64,000 nt of DNA from Symbiodinium natans. Its lineage: Eukaryota > Sar > Dinophyceae > Suessiales > Symbiodiniaceae. The notes under the pieces were generated by a model, which saw only the letters and a list, made by a program, of their open reading frames with translations, was not told the DNA's origin and ran no database searches. The DNA is taken from assembly GCA_905221605.1 (NCBI GenBank), contig CAJNDS010001113.1, positions 1,381,163-1,445,162 of the forward strand. The letters are read 5' to 3'. The translations under genes and the position numbers were made by a program. Positions 31,111 through 41,300 of this stretch are shown piece by piece. Position 1 is the first letter of the stretch. The number at the start of each line of letters is the position of its first letter.

Positions 31111-31758
31111 AGCTGTAGTAGAATGCAAACACCCTAAACCCTAAACCCCAAACCCCAAACCCTAAACCCTAAACCCTAAACCCTAAACCCTAAACCCTAA
31201 ATGCCCATTCTAATGGAGCTAGGGGCCTGAGGATGCGTGGGATTTCGCTGAGCCGTGGGTCCTGCTTAACATAGCAGTTTAGGACTTTCAATGCGTGTTT
31301 GGGGCATTTAATGCTATACTTGTGTCAGGGTGATAAGGAGACAGTGTGGGTATGAATTATGGCTCCCGAAACTCTAAACCCTTAGCCCTAAACCCTAAAC
31401 TGGGCTTGGCGATATTATCTTTCACGAAAGGAAGTCCACTTGCTGTTTCTCGCTAGGTTGGGTGAAGTGTCCTCGGATGCGTTAAAGCCTGACAGCGGCA
31501 CTTGCATAGTTGGCCCCAAATTCACACATCAACTGCCCTTACTGGTTCTTAGCAGGGGATCAGGGAATTAGGTACCCTATAAAAGCCCTTGATGGGTATA
31601 TATGGCTTAGGGACTGGGTGGGCAACCTTTAACCTTCTTAATTAGATAGATTCCTAGTATATATCCTACCATACATAGACGCTTAACCTCTTTTTGGCTA
31701 GGGTATTCAGCCCCGAAGATAGGGGATACAAGGTACCTGATTGAGACCTCTTCCCGCC

Positions 31759-31827
31759 ATGGTCTTCTTGCTGGTGCTGCCCTTATGCTGGCTCACTGCT
31801 GCAGCGACGCCTGTGTGGCCTTATGAG
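31759..31827 (+). CDS. Lipase exon 1: start and signal peptide
   Basis: CCGCCATGG is a good start context. The peptide MVFLLVLPLCWLTAAATPVW is a classic signal sequence with a likely cut after the Ala run. I end it at TATGAG^GAGCAT (GA donor) because exon 2 begins at CAG^GAGAAG. Ends at 31,839 or 31,842 are also in phase. Confidence 0.65.
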
Positions 31828-32283
31828 GAGCATCCCGAAGCCGAAATCTTGAACCCTGAACCTCCCTAAGCCCTAAACCCTAAACCCTTAAAACCCTTAA
31901 CCCTTATGAACCCTACACCCTAAACACTAAACCCTAAACTCCAAATCCCAGCCCTGTCAACCTTATGCTTGCCTGTCTGTGAGCATTCAGGGCTTGCATG
32001 GTGGGAGAAAGGTAGGAGTGCACAGAAAACCTATTTGAAGGTTCACGGGTATTTAACACTAGGGCTTAGGGCTTAGGGTTTAGGGTTGAGGGTTTAGGGT
32101 TTAGGGTTTAGGGTTTAGGGGGCCATGCTGGAGATGCCCCCCCCCCCCCCGCTCTGAAGCAGTTTCTCGGTTTCTCGCCGGGACGCATCGGGCCAGGAGC
32201 TCTCAGTCGCTTGCGGTCATGAAGGGGTATAAGGAGGGACCCCTAGAAAGGGGACCTTAGTCTTTTTCCCCTAAACCCCTATA

Positions 32284-32314
<31 letters not shown>

Positions 32315-35300
32315 ACATATATACCGTCTACAGTCCCTATATACCTAAGTAGCCCCTAGATAACCCCCAAACAACTAAACCCTAAAACCCTAAAACCCGA
32401 AAACCCTAAAACCCTAAAACCCGCAACCCTAAAACCCCAAACCCGAAACCCCAAACGCCCCTTCTAAAGGGTCCCTCCTTTCGTCCCTTGGAGTTCAGGA
32501 GAAGCTCGGTCGAGTCTTCTCGGCGCTGACACAGGTCCTTTGGCGGTCCAACGCCTCTTCTTGGGGAGCAAGGGCTTAGGGTTTAGGGTTTAGGGTTTAG
32601 GGCTTAGGGCTTAGGGTTTAGGGCTTAGGGCTTAGGGCTTGGGGTTTAGGGTTAGCAAACCCTAAAAACAACCCACTTGGGGGTTGGACCGGAAATCCCA
32701 TGCCTAAAGCCTGAGGTCCTAAACCACAGATTGCATAACTGCAAATCTAAACCCTAAACCCTAAACTCACCTCAAGTCTCCGTTTTTGAGGACGCGGGGC
32801 CCTGGTCTGGGGACCCTGAAATGACCTTGCAATAGCCCCGAGACTTTACCCTGGGTTACTTGGAGGTCCATGGGTACGTAGCTATAGGGGGTTAGGAGCA
32901 TGGGTAAGGTATGGTTATATACCCTTTTTAGGGTACTTATGACCCTATAGTTACAAGTACCCATGAACCTTCAAGTGGGATTGAGGCTGTACGGCTCCTC
33001 GGGCTAAACCCTAAACCCTAAACCCTAAACCCTAAACCCTAAACCCTAAACCCTAAACCCTAAACCCTAAACCCTAAACCCTAAACCCTAAACCCTAAAC
33101 CCTAAACCCTAAACCCTAAACCCCTCCACTCCCACCGCAGATCCATCAGAGACAGGCCTCCTACTGCGGCGCGGACGAGCGTTTGCGAAACTGGACCTGC
33201 AGGCTCGCGGGATTTAGGGTTTAGGGTTGAGGGTTTATAGGGTTTAGGGTTTCGGGTTTAGGGTTTCGGGTATAGGGTTTGGTTTTCATTTGTAGGGCTT
33301 GGGGTTTGGGTTTTGGGTTTTGGGCTTTGGGCCCGTTCAACAAAAGAGTGCAGCATGATTCTCAGGTTACTGGGACACCTAGACAACATCAACCCCATCA
33401 AAACACTGAACCCTAGAGCCTAATTTCTCAGCCCCAAGCCCTAGCCCTAAACCCTAAGCCCCCAAACCCTAAGCCCTAAACCCTATATCTATATATAGAA
33501 GTACACATCACTGCAATGTCAAAGGGTTCAGGATGTCGGGTTTAGGGTTGAGGGCGCAATGGCCCTCGAAGCAAGCCCCCAAACCCCAAACCCTAAACCC
33601 CAAACCCTCAACCCTAAACCCCAAACCCTAAACCCTAAACCCCAAACCCCAAACCCTCAACCCTCAACCCTAAACCCGACTTGCTGAGAAGCTGCGTTCC
33701 GAGGCCTTGTGAGGAGGCAGGAGTCCAAGTGGTGCCCAACAGCGTCCGAATCTTGGATGAGGGGCCTTAGGGTTTAGGGTTTAGGGTTTAGGGTGTAGGG
33801 TTTAGGGTTTAGGGGACCTCGGTGGCCTTGCGTGCCTTGCCTAATGTTTAGGCTCGTGTAGGGTTTAGGGTTTAGGGTTTAGGGTTTAGGGTTTAGGGTT
33901 TAGGGTTTAGGGTTTAGGGTTTAGGGTTTAGGGTTTAGGGTTTAGGGTTTAGGGTTTAGGGTTCAGGGTTTAGGGTTTAGGGTTTAGGGTTTAGGGTTTA
34001 GGGTTTAGGGGTAAAGTTGACATTTTTGTTCCTTGGCTCTTGGAGAAGTACGTAAGTTTATATGCCCTTCGAGCAATCCAGAGGATTCATCTCTCGCCGG
34101 GAGCTGGTCACGCCGAATGCCACGCTCCCTTGCCTCATACATATTTTTCCTTAGGGTTAAGGGTTTAGGGTTTAGGGTTTATTTTTCCTTGTTGGCTTGA
34201 AGAAGATTATTTTTTCAGAGGGCTTTGATCTTCTCACATGGATTTGTGCGGATTCTCTGGGGGTTTAGGGCCTGGGGATGTTGATAGGGCTTCAGGTGGT
34301 TTTGGCTTCGCTGACCGGGGGGCTGTTCGGGTCTAGGTGGGGTTCCGTTCTGAGTACCTATGATAAATCGGGCCCTTCTGTTTCGGCTGCCTTAAAAAGG
34401 TGTAGTGAGTCATGTTTGACGGCCGTGGTGTGGGGGGGCGGGGCCGGGGCGGGGGGTGGGGGTTGAGCGACCCCCGCAACAGACGTGGCTCAGAGCTGTA
34501 AACCTCAGTTTCGTCATACTTGCTTGTAGGCTCGCCCAGGTCCTTTGCTACACCGGTCAAGATCCAAAGGTACGGCTTGCTTTCCTGGGGACCCAGAGTA
34601 GGCGCTCATTTTGCTTTTATAGGCTTCAGTTCCCTTCAAACCCCTTTAAACCAAGAAGGGCACCCTTTGTATTCCTAGGTGACTCTGATGCTTCAAGGTA
34701 TGAGGCACCAAGTTGCAAGCAAGTCACAGAATTCTACAGCCGGTCGCGTAATACCCTATATACTATCATCGAACCACAATGGGGAATTTAATATTAGGGG
34801 GTGGGGGGTTTAATATTAGGGGGAAGAGATTCCCGTCCTTTCACAAGGTTCCGGTCCGGTCGCTTCTCGAACATGAGGGTTTGCTTCGTGGTTCAATGTA
34901 GGGAAGCGGACGCCATCCCCGGTACCCTGTAGAATCCCTTATTCAAGTTGTATATATATATATATATTTTTATATTTATATTTATATTTTTATTTATTTT
35001 TATATTTACATATATATAGGTGTATGAGGAAGGTACCTAACTCCCTAATTCCCTATGAGGAACCACGGGGGCAAGCGCAGCGAAGGTTTGTATTGATTGC
35101 ACGCCTGTCCGGCTTGATGTGGCCCAGATACAAGGACTCCTCCTCTTCGGGATTACTTGGGATGCTTGTTTAAATGTTTGGGTACTAGAATGTCACTAGA
35201 ATCATCTAGAATCACTAAGAAACAGCTAGCATTTTTACTTTTGCTAGGGTTCCAAGTTCAGTATCGTCCTGACGTGAGACAACATCGATTTGGATGGCCT

Positions 35301-38300
35301 TGTAGCAGCAGAACATACAGGGGAGTCTGCACGGACTCACCTTACCTGTTCTGAGTAGGGAACGAGGGAATGAGGTGCCCTCTATATCACCCCTTAAAGG
35401 GTTTAGGGTTTAGGGTTTAGGGTTTAGGGTTTAGGGTTTAGGGTTTAGGGTTTAGGGTTTAGGTTTATATACATGTAGGGGTATAGAAGGTGCTGCATGC
35501 CCTCATTCCCTACTAAGAACCAGGGTGTCACAGCACAAGCATGATTTGGGGCCCCGAACGTTCCGAAGACTCAAGAGTTGCAAGCGCCAGCTGCACTATA
35601 CTCTACTATTTGCTTAAGAACCCCCCAAAAAATCAAAAGTCATTTTTAGGGGGGGGTGCTGCAACAATTCGTAGTGCTGTGGATCTTCAACCTCCCTAAA
35701 ACCTAAACCCTAAACCGTAAACCTTGTGCAGGAGGGATGCATCATCTCCTTCCGTGGGAGCGGCTTGCACCGTTTGGTTCAGGGTTCCAGGGGCTTGGGC
35801 CAGCTCAAACCCTAAACCCTAAACCCTAAAATCCAGGAGGGTTTTCGGTTCCGCATTCGGCGGTTGTATGTCCAGTGGGACTTGAGGGTTGGGCGGCTAA
35901 GAGGTTCAGAATGTGGGATTTAGGGTTTAGGTCAGGTGTTGAGCTTCTCCAGCAGACCCGAAACCTACTACCATGGGTTCCCCTACAACCCCCCCAATTA
36001 TTACGGCTATTCAGGAGAATAAAGCCTGATGAGGGGGAACCTAGGGGGGGGGGTAGTATGGAGGGGGCTGGTAGGGGAACCCATGGTACTAGTTCTTAGT
36101 GGGTTTAGGTCTTTTCTGGGTCTCCATTCTAGTATCCCCTAACCGCCCTACCAAATCTAAGAAGCACCCATTATTCCGATCAGCCGCCGAGAACCCTAAA
36201 CCCGAAACCCTAAATCCTAAACCCTAAACATTTCAAGCGCGCCAGAGTGAGGTGACAACTTCGTGAACTGGATCGAGGACTTCCGCTTTTGGCGCCTGGG
36301 ACATACTTTGGTCAGTTTTGGGTTTAGGGCTTAGGGTTCAGGATTAGGGTCAAGGGTTGAGGGTTGGGGTGTAGGGTATAGGGTTCCGGGGTTGCTATGC
36401 AAAAGCACAAGAACCCCAACAGAGCTGTACTTTGATTGTTGCCTTGGGGCTTCTCAACCAATAAGCAAATGAATGAGAGTGCTCTGCTCTAGGCCAAGCT
36501 AAGTAGAACCCCAAACCCTGAACCCTAAACCCTAAAACCTAATCATTCCACATGTACTCTTTTAGTTTTGGCCCTTCATGGTTCCCCAGGCTCACACACG
36601 CATGAGTTCAAACTCTGAGGAACCATGTGGTCCCTTTTGATTGGTGCTCTGGTTGCTACGTGGAAGATGGCTTCTCCAGTGTCTGGCAGAACGTGAAGTC
36701 AGAGCTGCTGTCACTATATCCCCCTTGGGAATCATTTTTGTATTTTTGTTCATACCCTAAACCCTAAACCCTAAACCCTAAACCCTAAACCCTAAACCCT
36801 AAACCCTAAACCCTAAACCCTAAACCCTAAGCCCTAAACCCTAAACCCTAAACCCAAGAGGATATTCAAAACTACTGTTTTTATTAAGGTTCTAAGGGGA
36901 GTCTAGGTCGCACCTGGCCGAGATCGGATGCGTACCCGCGCAAAGGACGCGGGTGGGTTGAGGGTTCGGGGTTTGGGGTTTGGGGTTTGGGGTTTAGGGT
37001 TTAGGGCTTAGGGCTTAGGGTTTAGGCTCAGGGTTTAGGGTTGAGGTTTGTTGTTGCTTTTGGGTACATAGAGGCCCCTCACCATCTTGATTCTGGCATC
37101 CCAAGGGCCTGAAGTTCATAGTTGGGTGGATCTAAGGTCCCTTTCGGTGTACACTCGATGGAAGGCTGCATAGTAGAACAGAGGCCCCACGACAAGCCGC
37201 CACCCCCCCCCCCTCCCCCCTCCCCCCCAAAAACCACAAGCAATTACTAAGCTCTTGGCGATTCTGACTTTGGTGTCTTCCTTGTGGGCCCTTAACCCTA
37301 AACCCTAAACCTTAAACCCTAAACCTTAAACCCTGAACCCTATACCCTGAGGAATCGTTGGTCGTCCTGGGAAATATAGCTTCGAGAACAGACTGGAGGC
37401 TCATGGAACTTAAGCTTCGGGTGCTTAGAACCCTACTTGTAAGTGCAACTCCCTGGCTCATAGCCCGGGGTTCAGTGTTCAGGATCTAGGAAGATTGGGG
37501 CTTTCTTAGGGTTTAGGGCCTGGGGTTTAGGGTTTAGGGCTAGGGTTTAGGGTTTAGGGTTTTAGGGTTTAGGCTTTTGTTGGGTTTAGGGCTACCTGTT
37601 CTGCTTGGGGCCGCCGCAGCCTCAGGAGCAACAGCAGCACCAGCTCTTCGTTGTTCCTTGGCCTCTGTCTGGCTGTGAGTCGCCTCTGCACGCTCTTAGG
37701 GTTTAGGGTTTAGGGTTTAGGGTTTAGGGTTCAAGAAATAAGCCGCCGGGGTTTAGGGGGTTTCTCGAGTCTCGAGTTACCCAGAAACGGCCTCATTAAG
37801 AGGCCATTCTAAGTTATGGTCCCTTCTGGGCCCAGAAAAAGTGTACACCCACCCGCCACCCCCCCTAAACCCTAAAGCCTGAACCCTAAGCCCTAAGCCC
37901 TCAGCCCCAAGCCCCAAGCCACAAGCCCACCCCCCCTCTCTCTATCAGGTACATTACCGGCCATTCCCTGGGCGCTGCGGTGGGAACCCTGGCCATGTGC
38001 AACTTGCCGCTTGGCCGGGTTTAGGGTTTAGGGTTTAGGGTTTAGGGTTTAGGGTTTATTAGGGTTTATTAGGGTTTATTAGGGTTTATTAGGGTTTATT
38101 AGGGTTTATTAGGTTTGTATTAGGGTTTATTAGGGTTTAGGGCTTAGGGCTTAGGGCTTAGGGTTTAGGGTTCAGGGTTTAGGGTTTTTGCGGCGCTTCC
38201 GGGCCAATGTGAGGTTGACCTGGAATGACGGTTCTCTGGGCCCGAGCCCCCCTTTAGGGGGTTTAGGGTTTAGGGTTTAGGGTTTAGGGGTTTAGGGGTT

Positions 38301-41300
38301 TAGGATTTTTGGTTTAGGGGTTTAGGGTTTAGGGTTTAGGGTTTAGGTTTTTAGGGTTTAGGGTTTAGGGTTTAGGGTTTAGGGTTTAGGGTTGGAGAGG
38401 TTGAGAGGTTTTTAAAAGAATAAGGGAGTTAAAGGAGGCTTTGCAGAAGCCTCCAGATGGCCCGCGCTTGTTTCGCGGAAGGCCCCCCGATGCCGGCTTA
38501 GCCAGAGATCCCCAATCCCCTCTATACACTTTTTCGTTTAGGGCGTATGTTCCCTTATTTCCGCCGCTATCCTAAACCCTAAACCCTAAACCCGTTCATT
38601 CCTGGGTCACTGTTGGGTCTCCTCGGAGTCTCTCAAGAAGATGAGGCAGGCCATCGGCTACAATGTGAGCCTCTCCTACCTCTTCGAGTCGCCCCGCGTG
38701 GGCAACGCTGCCTTTGCGGCGGCCTTCGATCAGGAGCTTTCTTTTTTTGTTTTTTTGTTTTTTTGTTTTAGGGTTTAGGGTTTAGGGTTTAGGGTTTAGA
38801 GTCCCAAGGAGGGATCCGTTGAACTCTTATACATCTTGGGATGTTCCCCCTTATACTAACAGTCTGTTGGGGCTAGGGTTGGTTTAGGTTTTAGGGTGTT
38901 AGGGTCTTTGTGTTTAGGGTGTAGGTTAGGGTTTGGATTCAAGGGTTATATAGATGGTCCTGTCTACGTAACTCGTGATCAGACTTGCAATCGTATCCAA
39001 TGAACCTCCAAATCTCGGTTTGAGACTTCGCGCCATTCTTGTCCTCCTCTGCTCCTGCGTCCCGAAAATCGAGCGACCAAAGACGCTGATGATGATGAAG
39101 ATGATGACGGTGGTGATGATGATGGTGATGACGATGGTGGTGACCTAAACCCTGAACCCTAAACCCTAAACCCTCATGCGTTGTTTTTGTTGTTGCTGCT
39201 GCCTCTTACACCGTAAGCCCTCGAGCCTGAGCCCCAGGCCCTAAGCCCACCAGCCCACCCTAAACAACTAATTGCTTTGAGAACCCCCCCCCCCCCCCCC
39301 CAAGAAAAAAAAAGAACATATTCCTCCTTGCAAGGGTACTACAAGGATTACTATCTTTTACTTTTCTGCGGTTCTTAAGCAAATAGTAGTAAGCCCCTGA
39401 ACACGACCAGGAGTTCAGCCGGAAGATCCCCGCCTACCGCATCACGCATTCGCGGGATCCGGTCCCTCATCTGCCGCCTCCGAACCTGATCCTGGCCTCA
39501 CATGATGCCTTTGCAACGGTTTCGTGTGTTTTTTGTTTAATGGTGGAGCTAGGGTGCTCTTAGTAGGGTTTAGGGTTTAGGGCTTAGGGTTTGGGGTTTA
39601 GGGTTTGGGAGGTTTAGGGGGTGTACTATAGGGGTCGGAATGATTACTAATCGTATTCCCTTATGGTCCATTTACGGATATACTGTAGTAGCCCCCAAAA
39701 CCCTGTTATAATGATAAATGCCCCTATATTTTGCCGGAGTTCGGGTATGAACCCCGAACCCTATAAGCCCTTTATGGTTTAGGCACGGGACCAGAATTCT
39801 GAGAGCTGCCACCCCCCATGTTTACGCAGGCGCGCCTGAACATGTGGCGAACCAGAAGCCGTGCGCCTTGTACATGCTGCCCCCCCCCCCCCCCGTAATG
39901 CTACACCCTAACCCCAAGCCTCTATAAAGGGTTCCTTCAAGCACGTTTCCAAAGACTGCGAGTGAACTCCCACGCCCTCAAAACGGCATATGTGGACTTC
40001 CACTCGCTCAAAACGGAGATGTGTATTGTATTTGTACATATACATATACATGTACATACGCATATACATATACCTATATATATATAGATATATATGTGGC
40101 CAAGTGAAAGGATTGGCTTCAAGTACGTGCACGTGAACTACGAGGTTTGGCTGCTGGGCTGCAACTCACAGAGAATGTGCCATGGTTCGAGGAGATTAGG
40201 TGCCTAAGATCATTTTTAGAAGGGTGCTCCAGGTTTTCTTCCTAGCACTTAAAAGGTAGCGAGGAAATTCGGGTGCCTTGTATCATTTTTACAAGGGTGT
40301 GTGTTTCAGGGCCTCCGGCTCATGCCGCCGACCCAAGAGGTAGTACAAGTGCTGCAGAACCTGCTGGCTGGGGATGGCTATAGAGCCCACTGAATTTCGT
40401 GCGCAAAGTGCTACTGCGGTTCAGTTCAGGTGGGTGAGGGTTTAAGGCGTCCAGTTGTCGAGGGTTAAGGGGTTAACCCCACCCCCTACCCCCCCTACCC
40501 CCAACCCGATCCCGCAACCCCCTGCCCCTTGAAAGGTCTGGCTCATGTCAATGCTTGCTTTGTCGGGGTACCCCCCCTAGCCCCTCCCCCGCCCTTCCTT
40601 GGCCCCCCCCCCCCCCCTCCCTTCCCTTCCCTTCCCTTCACCCGGAAACAGCTCGGGCGTAGCGGGTTCTTCCATTTGACTTGTTTCTGTACACAGTCCA
40701 GTGTACTTTTTACTGCCGCGTCACCTATGGTGATTATCACCATTCTCAGTCTTAAGTGTTGTTCTATCAACCTCGCGCTGCCTAAGGGAAGAGGCTTTTT
40801 CTTAACATCAATCCCGTGAAAAGCTGTTAACTGAGATCTGTTTACCTTTTTGTTTCTGCATGAGCTGAGAACTTTGCCGCGCATGCATATGGGTAGTGCT
40901 CTCAATTGGGTTCCCGTTTTCGGTCCCTCTAACATACGGCACCTTAAAAAAGTCCCCCCCCCCCCCCCCCCCCCCCCCCCTTTTTTAGGGACCCTAGTTT
41001 ACAGAGCTACCCTGACGGATCCCCTCCTGACGCATCATTCTGTGGGTTGCCTTTTCCACCGCTTCCACTGACACGTGCGAACGTTCCAGCTCGCAATTAG
41101 AAGGTTGGCTCTGGTATTTGTTTTGTTGCGCCCTATAAGCCGAACCCTAAGACCCAGGCTTGCAAGGGCCTGAGACGTTTCCTTCTGGAAACACCCAGAC
41201 GGTTCATAAACAGGTGCGTCTTTACAACTTCGTGTTTACAACTTCCAAACATCTTGGCTTAACAATCTGATACGCCTTAGCAAGATGATGCTATGTAGCA

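Noticed and set aside
40529-40935. Proline-rich and 130-residue minus-strand frames
   Set aside because: They overlap each other, depend on C-rich tracts, show no domain, and lie inside the inferred lipase intron 12.
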